Source of the DNA: Paenibacillus sp. UNC451MF
GTDB lineage: Bacteria; Bacillota; Bacilli; Paenibacillales; NBRC-103111
Reading direction: 5' to 3'
DNA: 64,000 nt
NCBI RefSeq assembly: GCF_000686845.1
Contig: NZ_JMLS01000021.1
Span: 1-64,000 of the forward strand
Of the stretch, positions 8,365 to 17,291 are shown in pieces. Under the pieces are notes generated by a model, which had not been told where the DNA came from, did not search any database, and saw only the letters and a list, made by a program, of their open reading frames with translations. The first letter of the stretch is position 1; every line of letters starts with the position of its first letter. The position numbers were made by a program, and so were the translations under genes.

Positions 8365-8443
8365 AGCAAGTCACCTTTCTTTATCTTGTATTATCTCTTG
8401 TATTGGTGAGCTTATAGGTATATCCTACAAAGGAAAATCCTCG

Positions 8444-8457
8444 TAGTATATATACTA
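8444..8457. promoter_or_regulatory. palindrome between MFS and LysR genes
   Basis: TAGTATATATACTA is a perfect 14-base palindrome in the divergent promoter region. LysR regulators bind dyads of this kind, although their T-N11-A core is usually longer. The AT-rich sequence could also be part of a -10 region. Confidence 0.45.
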
Positions 8458-8579
8458 TGAAGGATGAGAAGACAAGTAAATGATCGAAAATGAATGATCT
8501 TATTCATTTTTTGAATATCCTTTTCGCGGCTTCGGCTGCTAAACCGATGATCGGACTATTCCGGGAAGGAAGGCTTCAC

Positions 8580-9491
8580 ATGACATTCGATCAAATTCTA
8601 ACCTTCGTCACGATATATCGCACAGGGAGCATATCCAAAGCAGCGGATAAGCTGTACCTGCCTCAGCCTACGGTCTCACACCGGATCAAGCAGCTGGAGA
8701 GAGAACTCGGCAAGCCGCTGCTCATTCGTGTGAACGGAACTGTCCGGCTATCTGAAGAAGGAAATGCTTTCCTGCCCTATGCTTTAAGCGCATTGACCTC
8801 GCTTGATCAAGGCCGCGAGGCCGTGGAGCATATGAAGCAGGGATTGACCGGTACACTGTCTCTGGGCTGCAACAACTCTTTTGCCGGCACGATTCTGCCT
8901 CCTATTCTGGAGAGCTTCATGGCTGTGCATCCGAGCATCGCCATGAAGGTCTATTGTTACTCCACAGAGGAGCAGGTCAAAATGCTCAAAAGCAAGCATA
9001 TCCAAATGGGCATCACCCGCTATACGGCCAATGACCCTGGCATTACCTTCAAGCTGCTCTATGCTCACCCGGCCTACGCCGTTATCTCTAGAGAGCATCC
9101 TTATTCGGAACGCGAGGCGCTGAGCTTGCAGGAGGTATTGAAAGAGAGGCTCATTCTGTACGAAGCCGATAGCCTCCATCGGAAAAAAATCGACATGACC
9201 TTCAAAGACTTGAATATGCTGTACGACCCGCATTATGAGACGAATAATTTGCAGCTGATCAAATTCTGGATTAAAAGCACAATGGGGATTTTTCTATCAT
9301 GTCCGCTTTATATGCAAACAGAAATTGAATCAGGAGAGATGGTAGCGATTCCGATCGAGCACAATCCGTTCCCGTTGAATCAAATTTTTCTTATGTATAG
9401 AGAGGAAGATTTGAACAGTCTGGATTATTTATTCATGCGTCATGTTGAAGAGTATATGGAGCCATTCCATTCGGAGGATTTGGGTGAGTAA
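8580..9491 (+). CDS. LysR-family transcriptional regulator
   Basis: 303 residues from the ATG at 8580, which has GGAAGGAAGG eight bases upstream. The open frame extends back to 8490, but that part lacks a ribosome binding site and does not resemble LysR. Residues 1-60 are the HTH_1 DNA-binding domain (TFDQILTFVTIYRTGSISKA, then LPQPTVSHRIKQLE). Residues 88-295 are the periplasmic-binding-protein-like effector domain. It probably controls the divergent MFS gene and itself in response to a small ligand. The helix and effector domains are complete. Confidence 0.9.
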   Translation: MTFDQILTFVTIYRTGSISKAADKLYLPQPTVSHRIKQLERELGKPLLIRVNGTVRLSEEGNAFLPYALSALTSLDQGREAVEHMKQGLTGTLSLGCNNSFAGTILPPILESFMAVHPSIAMKVYCYSTEEQVKMLKSKHIQMGITRYTANDPGITFKLLYAHPAYAVISREHPYSEREALSLQEVLKERLILYEADSLHRKKIDMTFKDLNMLYDPHYETNNLQLIKFWIKSTMGIFLSCPLYMQTEIESGEMVAIPIEHNPFPLNQIFLMYREEDLNSLDYLFMRHVEEYMEPFHSEDLGE

Positions 9492-9596
9492 CCTTGTAGA
9501 GATGGAAGCCGCTGGACATACTTAACAAAGCACATTACCCCTATTTTATTCATTGGTAATAAATGTAATAATGTTTTAGTAGCTGGCCAGCTATAA

Positions 9597-9788
9597 CATA
9601 GCAATGATTTTTATCTCTATGAGGCCACAAGCCCAGGGGATGATGATTTCAGTGATAGTGGAACACATACAATCCAGTTACCACCAGGATACACAGGAAA
9701 TATTTACTTCTATATTTCAGTTGATGTTGGCCAATATCCAGCATCCCGTTCGGTTTATGCAAGTTTAGATAATATTACTTTTCAGTAA
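9597..9788 (+). pseudogene. 3' remnant of an extracellular beta-rich protein
   Basis: Following an in-frame TAA at 9594, an open stretch of 63 codons reads through YLYEATSPGDDDFSDSG, IQLPPGYTGNIYFYISVDVG and ends SVYASLDNITFQ-stop. It has no start codon or ribosome binding site. Its composition (G, S, T, aromatic residues) suggests the last beta-sandwich strands of a secreted or surface protein. A good terminator follows, as expected for a true 3' end. The rest of the gene is gone. The flanks (9492-9596) show nothing else. Confidence 0.55.
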
Positions 9789-9794
9789 TATGTA

Positions 9795-9840
9795 AAAATA
9801 CAATGGTGGAGACATTAAAGTCTCCCCGTTGTATTTTTTT
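9795..9840. terminator. terminator between the remnant and the AraC gene
   Basis: AAATACAA...GGAGAC/GTCTCC...TTGTATTT stem followed by seven T. A-rich on the other side, so it may serve both strands. Confidence 0.8.
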
Positions 9841-9863
9841 ATTCAATTTTAAAAGTGACCTTC

Positions 9864-10709
9864 TTATTTATCCCCCCTAACCCGGCTAGGCGAAACCCCG
9901 AACTGCCTCGTGAAAGCCCTCGTAAAAGAAAACAGATCAGGATACCCGACGGTCAGAGCGATCTCCGTAACCGACAAGGATGTCTGCTTCAGCAGCTGAG
10001 TCGCCTTATCTAGCCGTACATTTTGCAAATATTTCACTGGCGGGACGCCGACGTGTTCCGTGAAGGTTTTGGAGAAATGCGTGCGATGGATGCTGACGTA
10101 GGCTGCGATATCGTTGACGGTGATTTGCTCGGCGTAGCAGGTGTGAATGAAGTCCAAGCTTTTTCTCAACCAGAAATCCGGTGTGCGAGGGGCTGTTGTA
10201 GGTTCTTGCTCAGGAATGAACTTAGCGAAAATACGGTACATGAGGCTATTCCAGAGTACCAATTGCTTCTTGCCCAGGTTCTTGGGCATTTGGGTCATTT
10301 GGTGGAAGATCGATTCCAAATCGGGATCGATGACTTTGCGTTGATAAGTGTTGTCCGGTGCGAATCCGGCCATTGTCATTAATTCAGGTACTTGGCTGCC
10401 ATTGAAGGCAAACCAGATCATCTTCAAGCGGGATTCGGAGGGAGCGATCCGATACGTATAGGACGTATGGGGGAACATGCAGAACATATCGCCCTTACCT
10501 AGCTCCACCTCATTACCACCGTATATAAACTGGATACGCCCTTCCCTTACAAAATGTATAGTGTAATGCGCCTTCTGCCGAGGGCCATTGCTGTAATCCG
10601 GCTTAGCGATGTTATGTCCCATATGTAGGAGGAATAGACCGCTGCTCTTGTCGAAGGAATCGGTCTCATGAATCCATCTTTCTGCGTATTCGTGGGTGTA
10701 TTCTTGCAT
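9864..10709 (-). CDS. AraC-family transcriptional regulator (cupin sensor)
   Basis: 281 residues from the ATG at 10709, which is preceded by AGGTGG. A GTG at 10763 would add 18 residues but has no ribosome binding site. The N-terminal half is an AraC-type cupin (HYTIHFVREGRIQF, GKGDMFCMFPHTSYTYRI) that usually binds a sugar. The last 100 residues hold the two AraC helix-turn-helix motifs (VNDIAAYVSIHRTHFSKTF and EIALTVGYPDLFSFTRAF). It is divergent from the solute-binding-protein gene at 10965 and is the likely regulator of that set. Confidence 0.9.
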   Translation of the reverse strand: MQEYTHEYAERWIHETDSFDKSSGLFLLHMGHNIAKPDYSNGPRQKAHYTIHFVREGRIQFIYGGNEVELGKGDMFCMFPHTSYTYRIAPSESRLKMIWFAFNGSQVPELMTMAGFAPDNTYQRKVIDPDLESIFHQMTQMPKNLGKKQLVLWNSLMYRIFAKFIPEQEPTTAPRTPDFWLRKSLDFIHTCYAEQITVNDIAAYVSIHRTHFSKTFTEHVGVPPVKYLQNVRLDKATQLLKQTSLSVTEIALTVGYPDLFSFTRAFTRQFGVSPSRVRGDK

Positions 10710-10964
10710 CGAAACCACCTGCCGTTTCTTGAATAATCCGAACTGTAAGCGCTTTATATCCACATGATAACTTACTTTTCTTTTTTCCGAAAGTACTTAA
10801 TCTAAACTACATATTTCAACTGTTCCACAGGTCCATCTTTACAATTTTTTAACCTTACCCCTACAAATTGCTAAAAAACAGCCTACCATTTGATATTCCT
10901 AATCGGCATGAACATGATGGATAATGAGGACAGTAATTCACTTCTGTATAGAGGAGCTCGGTCC

Positions 10965-12245
10965 ATGAAAACAAAGCTCGCACTCGTTTGTGGAACCGTT
11001 TTCACCCTGTTGGCGTTGGCGGCATGCGGAGGTCCGGAACCAAGCGTGAAGGAAGGAGACAGTAAACCGAAGATCAAAGATCCTGATCCGGTGACGTTAA
11101 AGCTGTTTCCGTACAATCCGATGTCGGAGTCTGATTTTAACAAGCTGATCGCAGAGCCAGTGAAGAAGAAATACCCATACATCACGGTCGAAATGCTGGC
11201 CAAAAATGCGACACAGTTTGAGAGCACCATAGCCGCCAAAGAGGATATGGATCTGATTCTGATGTGGAACGGTAATATCAATGGGAACAAGCAGTACGGC
11301 ATTTTCGAGGATATGACGCCATACGCCCGCAAGGCCGGCTTCGACTTCGGTCGGTTCGACCCGAAAGCCATGGAAACGATCAAGGAGCTGTCTGACAAAG
11401 GCGAGATCTATGGAGTCCCTTACCAAATTCAGTTTTATGCGCTCTATTACAACAAGGATTTGTTCGACAAGTTCGGAGTGCCATACCCCATAGACGGCAT
11501 GACATGGGAGGACACAGTTGAGCTCACGCGCAAGATGTCCAGAATGCAGGACGGGGTGCAGTACAGCGGCTTCGATATGGACTCCCTCTCCAGATTGACG
11601 TATCCGTTATCGTTGGTTCCCGTAGACGGCAAGACCAACAAGGTATTGGTGAACAGTGACGCCTACAAGAAAGCGTTCGACTTGGGTAAGCAGCTTTATT
11701 CGAGTCCGGATAATCCAGGCAAAATTAGCACCGGTCGCTTTACGAAAGAGAAGACGCTCGCCATGGTAGGGACGGTCAATATGTTCGACCAGCTGGAGAA
11801 AACACCGGACTTGAACTGGGATTTAGTGCAGTACCCGAGCTACAAGGAATTTCCCAACACCTACGGAATGTATGACCTGAATGTGGTCATGCTGACCAGC
11901 ACGAGCAAGCATAAGGACGATGCAATGAAAGTGATCGAGGTGTTCCTGTCCGATGAGGTGCAGAGTTTAAGCTCCAGCATGGGCAAGTTATCTGCATTGT
12001 CCAATCCGGAGATCCGAAAAGTGTTTGGAAACGGTCTGTCTACGCTGAAAGGGAAAAATTTGCAGGGAATTTTTAGAAGCAGTCCGGCTTATGCCCCGCC
12101 GTTCTCGATTTACCACTCCAAGGGAAATGAGATTTTGAAAAAGACGTTCCTCGACTACATCGCCGATAAAAAGGACGTAAACACGGCCTTACGGGAGGCG
12201 GAGGAAGAACTTACCCGATATATTCAGTCGCAGGGAACGAAATGA
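10965..12245 (+). CDS. extracellular sugar-binding lipoprotein (ABC family 1)
   Basis: 426 residues from the ATG at 10965 (GAGGAG upstream). The open frame begins earlier, but the lipoprotein signal (MKTKLALVCG start, lipobox LAAC) fixes this start. After lipidation at the cysteine the protein sits on the outer face of the membrane and binds a sugar or oligosaccharide. It has the typical family 1 hinge pattern (GVPYQIQFYALYYNKDLFDK, and PYPIDGMTWEDTVELTRKM). No permease or ATPase gene follows. Instead come a sugar isomerase, a phosphatase and a Tat-exported beta-helix protein, so it must borrow permeases from elsewhere or act as a receptor. Confidence 0.9.
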   Translation: MKTKLALVCGTVFTLLALAACGGPEPSVKEGDSKPKIKDPDPVTLKLFPYNPMSESDFNKLIAEPVKKKYPYITVEMLAKNATQFESTIAAKEDMDLILMWNGNINGNKQYGIFEDMTPYARKAGFDFGRFDPKAMETIKELSDKGEIYGVPYQIQFYALYYNKDLFDKFGVPYPIDGMTWEDTVELTRKMSRMQDGVQYSGFDMDSLSRLTYPLSLVPVDGKTNKVLVNSDAYKKAFDLGKQLYSSPDNPGKISTGRFTKEKTLAMVGTVNMFDQLEKTPDLNWDLVQYPSYKEFPNTYGMYDLNVVMLTSTSKHKDDAMKVIEVFLSDEVQSLSSSMGKLSALSNPEIRKVFGNGLSTLKGKNLQGIFRSSPAYAPPFSIYHSKGNEILKKTFLDYIADKKDVNTALREAEEELTRYIQSQGTK

Positions 12246-12264
12246 TTCAGGAGGATAATTTACA

Positions 12265-13146
12265 ATGAATATTTCCACATCGTTAAATGTGTTCGGAACC
12301 GATTACGAGCAAGCGATCCCTGTCTGCAAGGCAGCAGGCTTCGAAGCACTGGATTTTAATTACTGGGATCACCAGAAGGATGTTATGACCAAGTCCTGGG
12401 AGGAAGAAGAGGCTTGGGCGCATCGCATTCGCCAGGTAGCGGACGAGAACGGCCTGCGCTTTACTCAAATGCATGGCCCGGTGCATGGACGATTGTTCCA
12501 GCAAATGGTGCCAGGGCTTGATATCGATTCGTTCTTGACTCTTGCCAAAAGGTCGCTTAAAACAGCCTCCATTCTCGGGGTGCCATGGGTCGTCTTTCAC
12601 TCCAGCGGTGTCTCGGTAGAGGGGGAGTCGAACCGTGAGGCGAAGGAGTTTAACGTGAAGTTTTTTCAGCAGCTGTTTCCTGTCATGGAACATACGGGGG
12701 TCGGCATTGCATTGGAAAATTTTTATGACCGTCCGGCTCGCCCTCATGCGGTTCGTCGAACGTATTGTGCTTTGTTCGATGAGCTGATAGAGCTGATCGA
12801 TGCGCTCAATCATCCGTTGGTCGGTGGCTGTCTGGACACAGGTCACGCGCATGAGCAAGGAATTCATCCGAACGAAATACGCAAATTCGGCAATAGGCTT
12901 AAAGCGACTCATATTAACGACAACGATGGAGTGCAGGATCAGCATTTGCTGCCCTTTCAAGGATCAATTCAATGGGCTTCGGTTATGTCGGCTCTTCACG
13001 ATATAGATTACAAGGGAGATTTGACTTATGAGACACATCAATCGATTCGTGTACTGCCGAATGCGCTGCGGGAAGAGGGATTGCGCTACGCTGTAGCGAT
13101 TGGCCAATACTTGATCGGACTGAAAGGAGAGCTTGCAGGAGCATGA
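12265..13146 (+). CDS. sugar phosphate isomerase/epimerase (xylose-isomerase-like TIM barrel)
   Basis: 293 residues, ATG after CAGGAGGA. The fold belongs to the AP-endonuclease-2 / xylose-isomerase-like barrels. The metal site residues are visible: Glu in IALENFYD, Asp/His in GCLDTGHAHEQG, His in LKATHINDNDG and Glu in LTYETHQS. It should catalyse aldose-ketose isomerisation or 3-epimerisation of a sugar or sugar acid in the cytoplasm. It is probably cotranscribed with the upstream binding protein (19-base gap) and overlaps the next gene by four bases, so the three are translated together. Confidence 0.88.
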   Translation: MNISTSLNVFGTDYEQAIPVCKAAGFEALDFNYWDHQKDVMTKSWEEEEAWAHRIRQVADENGLRFTQMHGPVHGRLFQQMVPGLDIDSFLTLAKRSLKTASILGVPWVVFHSSGVSVEGESNREAKEFNVKFFQQLFPVMEHTGVGIALENFYDRPARPHAVRRTYCALFDELIELIDALNHPLVGGCLDTGHAHEQGIHPNEIRKFGNRLKATHINDNDGVQDQHLLPFQGSIQWASVMSALHDIDYKGDLTYETHQSIRVLPNALREEGLRYAVAIGQYLIGLKGELAGA

Positions 13147-13952
13147 AGCTGATAGCGGTGGATTTGGATGGAACGTTGCTTGGGGGGACGGTCGGCAGAT
13201 ATGGATTCAAATCATCCGGGGTGGAAGCCTTGCGTCAAGCGGCAGCTCAACAAATGCATGTTGCGATCGTAACAGGCAGGGATTTGCCGTTCATTCTGGA
13301 GCTGCTTCATCGTGAAGGGATTGTTCCAGAAAAGGAGGGCTGGCCTCAAGTTATCGTATCTGAGGAGCGCTTGATTCACTTGCTGGATGATGAGGGCAAG
13401 TATAAGCCGGAGACGGAGTGGAATGAAGAGGTGGAACGCATCGAAAGATCACATTTCGCTGACATTATGCCTGGCGTCTCCGCTTTACTGGAAGGCAAGC
13501 TGTCGCAGATCGATGCTGCCTCTCGACGGTGTGAAGAGGCGAAGGAAGCAGGCAGAGGCTTCGTGGAGGTGCTGTTCAGCAGCGCCGACACAGCCAGAGC
13601 AGGCGAGACGGTTATAGCCGACTGGCTGCTCCAAAGCAAGCTGCCGTACTATACGGTGCGCAATGTTGCGGGCGTGTGCGTTCGCCACTCGACAGTGGGC
13701 AAAGGCCCTGTGTTGGCCCAAGCGTGTCAAACGCTTGGAATTCCCACGGAGGAGGCGCTCGTCATAGGAGACAGCTGCAATGATCTATCCATGCTGGACG
13801 GGGGCTTCGGGTTCAGGGCTGCCGCTCCCGGCAATGCCGAAGAGGAGGTGAAGGCCCGAATTCACCCTACACGCGGTTATTTAGCAGCAGGCACCTTTGG
13901 AGATGGTGTTGCGGAGGCTGTTTATCACGTGTTCAGAGAACTACAGAAGTGA
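13143..13952 (+). CDS. HAD-superfamily Cof-type sugar phosphatase
   Basis: 269 residues, ATG overlapping the previous stop (ATGA). HAD motif I is DLDGTLL at residues 7-13, motif II lies at IVTGRD, motif III is around the lysine of VGKGPVL, and motif IV is GDSCNDLSML. The C2-type cap domain sits between motifs II and III, as in Cof phosphatases. It should dephosphorylate a sugar phosphate or similar metabolite, presumably a product or by-product of the isomerase encoded just before it. The N-terminal part is slightly atypical (LGGTVGRYGFKSS). Confidence 0.87.
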   Translation: MKLIAVDLDGTLLGGTVGRYGFKSSGVEALRQAAAQQMHVAIVTGRDLPFILELLHREGIVPEKEGWPQVIVSEERLIHLLDDEGKYKPETEWNEEVERIERSHFADIMPGVSALLEGKLSQIDAASRRCEEAKEAGRGFVEVLFSSADTARAGETVIADWLLQSKLPYYTVRNVAGVCVRHSTVGKGPVLAQACQTLGIPTEEALVIGDSCNDLSMLDGGFGFRAAAPGNAEEEVKARIHPTRGYLAAGTFGDGVAEAVYHVFRELQK

Positions 13953-13998
13953 CTTGTCTTGTTGAGATTACCTTTACTAAATCTTAGGAGGGATAGTA

Positions 13999-15816
13999 AT
14001 GGATAAGAACAAAGATTCCGAAGAAAAGGACAAAAGGATGAGTCGCCGGGAAATGCTGACGGCTATCGGGATGACAGGCGCTGCTGCCATGACCGGCGTA
14101 TTGCTGAACAATGGCGTAGCCAACGCTTTGACTGGCAATCAGCCGTCTGTTACGGATTCGGTATACGGGTCAACCAACGCTCAGCTTCTTAGTACTGTAG
14201 ATGCGGATGATGTTTCCTTCCTGCAAGCAGCAGGCTTGACCACCCGTACGGCTGGGGACAAGCTGCGCGAGTGGGTCAGCATCAAGGATTTCGGGGCCGT
14301 CGGCAACGGCACTACGGATGATTCAGCGGCTTTCCAGGCGGCTATTGCATATGCGGAGAGCAAGGCGGTCACGAATCCTGCCCCGGGATCGACGGGAAGC
14401 AAGCTCGGCCGAGTCAGTCTGTTCCTGCCACCGGGTTCCTACCTTATCACACAGCCGGAATCCCTGCTGCGAAGCAGCTATACGACGAGTACGGTGGGAT
14501 TGCATATCCAGGGTGCCGGATCAGGCGTTACCCAAGTCATTTACAGCCCCTCTGCTACAGGAACGTATTTGGCCAACAACAATAACGCTTGGCAGTTTTG
14601 CTCAATCTCCGATATTGAATTCTACTCTACCAGCACAAGCAATCATTTTATGCGGTCCTACTCGACAGGTCAGCCGCAGAGCTGGACGTTCGAAAGGATT
14701 CGCTTTCGCGGAAGCTGGGGGTATACGTTCCATTTGGAAGGTACGGACACGAACAGCGAAATGAACTGGCGTGAAGTGGATTGGGCGGGAACCTGCACGA
14801 AAGGTGTCTACGTTCCCTCGGCTGGGGGCTCGGACCAGTTCCTGAACTACAACTTCTATTCCTGCAACTTTGAGGTGCAGGAAGGAGACTTTCTCCATTT
14901 CGAGAAAGGCGGCAATATTACCGTATGGGGCGGAAGCTACATTCATATTGGAGCGAATGCAGGCACATTTTTCAAATTGCTCGGTGCTACGCATTCCTAT
15001 GGTGTGGAACGTTTTCTTTGTATCGGTTCGAGAATGGAGCATCGCAACGCCAACAGCAAGCTGATCTATTGCGAGTGGAGCGCCGGCATCGTCTCCTTTA
15101 TTAATGTAGACACTTCGAGCTCGGTCCCCTTGCGTGCCGCCACGGAGCTGGTTGCAACGTTCTACAGCAACAATACCAAAATGCCCATCATCAAATTCGA
15201 TAACTGCCGGCTGCTCGGCAAGCACGAATACATGTATAGGGTCAACAGCTTCCAATACCCTCACAATATCGTCTACGAAAACTGTGAAATCAACCAGCAT
15301 ACGAGTCCATCCGACTTTATCGTGTTTACGGCGGAAGGCGGGAATACGAATGCAGGCGGAACGCCGACGATTCATTTTACGAATACGCGGGGGCAGGGTG
15401 ATCCTTCCCGCAAATCATGGGAATGCGATTACGGATTCCAGAAAAGCTCCTTCGGCATCACCAAACGAACTGCCATTTCGGTGAAACGAGCCGACGGCAA
15501 ATTCCCGTATTCAGCCTCGACGACGATAGGGTTCTATGTGCCGGTCAATGCCCGCATCGTCAACATCTTTTTGCAGTCGCCTGCCGGTGCTGTAACCTCC
15601 ACGGGTGCAGCAACCTTTACTGTGCAAACGACTGAAGCAACTCCTACCGTGCTAGCAACGCTGACGGCAGCGAACCATTCCCAGGGCTTTCTTTTGAAGC
15701 AGGATCTGTACTTCCGCTGCGACTCAGCCGAGAAGTGCAGCCTTCAGCTCGTGGCGGGTTCGAATGTGACGCAGGCGAACCCTGAGGCGGAATGTATCGT
15801 GGAGTATATTGGGTAA
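13999..15816 (+). CDS. Tat-exported right-handed beta-helix protein (pectate-lyase-3-like)
   Basis: 605 residues, ATG after AGGAGGG. The N-terminus has a twin-arginine signal (MSRREMLTAIGMTGAAAMTG) preceded by a charged region, so it is folded in the cytoplasm and exported by Tat. Residues 85-115 (VSIKDFGAVGNGTTDDSAAF) are the hallmark of the pectate-lyase superfamily / phage tail-spike-like beta-helix (PF12708). The middle has irregular Asn/aromatic-rich coils of a beta-helix and the C-terminus is a beta-sandwich. The enzymatic activity cannot be read from sequence. A polysaccharide lyase or hydrolase acting outside the cell would suit the sugar-binding neighbour. Confidence 0.87.
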   Translation: MDKNKDSEEKDKRMSRREMLTAIGMTGAAAMTGVLLNNGVANALTGNQPSVTDSVYGSTNAQLLSTVDADDVSFLQAAGLTTRTAGDKLREWVSIKDFGAVGNGTTDDSAAFQAAIAYAESKAVTNPAPGSTGSKLGRVSLFLPPGSYLITQPESLLRSSYTTSTVGLHIQGAGSGVTQVIYSPSATGTYLANNNNAWQFCSISDIEFYSTSTSNHFMRSYSTGQPQSWTFERIRFRGSWGYTFHLEGTDTNSEMNWREVDWAGTCTKGVYVPSAGGSDQFLNYNFYSCNFEVQEGDFLHFEKGGNITVWGGSYIHIGANAGTFFKLLGATHSYGVERFLCIGSRMEHRNANSKLIYCEWSAGIVSFINVDTSSSVPLRAATELVATFYSNNTKMPIIKFDNCRLLGKHEYMYRVNSFQYPHNIVYENCEINQHTSPSDFIVFTAEGGNTNAGGTPTIHFTNTRGQGDPSRKSWECDYGFQKSSFGITKRTAISVKRADGKFPYSASTTIGFYVPVNARIVNIFLQSPAGAVTSTGAATFTVQTTEATPTVLATLTAANHSQGFLLKQDLYFRCDSAEKCSLQLVAGSNVTQANPEAECIVEYIG

Positions 15817-15829
15817 CGAACACTGTACG

Positions 15830-15868
15830 AATAAGCCGATAACGATTTTAATCGTTTCGGCTTATTTT
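15830..15868 (+). terminator. strong terminator after the beta-helix gene
   Basis: AATAAGCCGA...AACGATTTTAATCGTT...TCGGCTTATT nested stem followed by a T run. The remaining intergenic sequence to 16295 shows no further gene. It includes an isolated GGAGGTGAA at 16084 that leads only to a very short frame. Confidence 0.85.
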
Positions 15869-16298
15869 TTATGAATATCCGCTCACGGCAGCTTATGGAC
15901 ATATAAGACTTAACGAGCATGCTTCGGATGGTTCGTATCCGATAGCTCTTCACATCACCGTACCACCAGTGCCTGATGTTAATGACCATTTGAGGATTGT
16001 TATGTGTGATTAGTGGTGTGATCATGTAAAAATTACCAATTATAAACAATTATACTATGAACTATGGAAAAAAATAGGAATTTTGGAGGTGAATCGAGTC
16101 ACTATGTAACCAGAAATCAAGGGCTCTTAGGGAGTCAGTATTATGCTTTTACTAGGTATTAGATAAAAATAGTACTTTTAGCTTTTCAGGAATAGATTAC
16201 AATAGGATAAACAAGTTTCGACAAGCAATCATGTATCGTACTCTTCTATTTACGTTTAATAGTGGATAGATAATGAGTGAGCATGAGGAGGTTTAATG

Positions 16299-17291
16299 AT
16301 GCAGAGCAGAAACATTAAAATAACAGGTACAGGTAAATATATGCCTAAACGGATCGTCACCGCTGAGGAAATGGATGAGCTGCTTGGGGTCCCGGCAGGT
16401 TGGGTTGAGAAAAAGTCGGACGTGAAACGAAGACATTTTGTAGAGGATGAGACGGCTTCCCAGATGGGGGCATTCGCCGCACAGGAGGCATTGAAGCAGG
16501 CAGGCCTCGACTTCAGCGACATCGATTGCCTCGTATGCACGAGCGGGACGATGGAGCAGCCGATTCCTAGTACAGCTGCGCTTATTCAAAGAGCATTAGG
16601 GCAGGAGCATTCAGGGGTTCCCGCCTTTGATATCAATTCGACATGTCTTAGCTTCTTGACGGGTCTAGATGTCATGTCTTACATGGTTACCTCCGGCAGA
16701 TACCGCCGCATTCTACTCGTTTCCACCGAGATCGCCTCCATTGGGCTCAACTGGTCACATAAGGAAAGTGCTGCCTTATTCGGGGATGGAGCAGCGGCAG
16801 TCATAATTGAAGCGGCTGGGGAGCGGGAGGGTTCCCGTATTGTATGCTCAGCTATGAAGACGTATAGTCATGGAGCGCATCTCTCACAAATCCGGGGCGG
16901 AGGTACGGGAGCGCACGCCTTGTCTGTACAGGAAGATGAGGCGTTCTTATTTGAGATGGATGGTCAAGGAATTTATAAGATGGCATCGCGCATTTTACCT
17001 GGGTTCGTAGCTTCGTTATTAAAGGAAGCTGGCTGCTCAATGAAGGATATTCAAGTGGTCGTGCCTCATCAAGGGAGTGCGATGGCTATGCGGTTGATTA
17101 GCCGAAAGCTGAATATTTCAAAGGAGCAGCTTATGTTTATTACCCCGACGCATGGCAATACGATTGCCGCATCGATTCCTATGGGACTGCATGAAGCAAT
17201 CCGTGAAGGACGTATTACCCGTGGCAGCAGAGTGCTGCTGCTCGGGACATCGGCCGGCTTGTCGGTCGGGGGGATGATCCTTGACTACTAG
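16299..17291 (+). CDS. 3-oxoacyl-ACP synthase III (FabH/OleA-like)
   Basis: 330 residues. Two ATG codons are adjacent (16296, 16299). The second has better spacing from GAGGAGGT. The thiolase-fold enzyme has a full KAS III triad: Cys in INSTCLSFL (about residue 116), His in VVPHQGSAMAM and Asn in HGNTIAASIPMG. Such enzymes condense two acyl thioesters, or an acyl-CoA with malonyl-ACP. It is the first gene of a six-gene overlapping operon that has no ACP and no other fatty-acid genes. A dedicated role in making a small molecule is therefore more likely than housekeeping fatty-acid initiation. It resembles OleA-type condensing enzymes in size and context. Confidence 0.88.
   Translation: MQSRNIKITGTGKYMPKRIVTAEEMDELLGVPAGWVEKKSDVKRRHFVEDETASQMGAFAAQEALKQAGLDFSDIDCLVCTSGTMEQPIPSTAALIQRALGQEHSGVPAFDINSTCLSFLTGLDVMSYMVTSGRYRRILLVSTEIASIGLNWSHKESAALFGDGAAAVIIEAAGEREGSRIVCSAMKTYSHGAHLSQIRGGGTGAHALSVQEDEAFLFEMDGQGIYKMASRILPGFVASLLKEAGCSMKDIQVVVPHQGSAMAMRLISRKLNISKEQLMFITPTHGNTIAASIPMGLHEAIREGRITRGSRVLLLGTSAGLSVGGMILDY

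Noticed and set aside
10741-10756. Catabolite repression (cre) site TGTAAGCGCTTTAT before the AraC gene
   Set aside because: Only the left part fits the consensus. The last bases (AT for CA) do not, so support is too weak.
12283-12960. A 225-codon minus-strand frame opposite the isomerase gene
   Set aside because: Shadow of the real gene. It lacks a ribosome binding site and any recognisable domain, and the plus strand has complete catalytic motifs.
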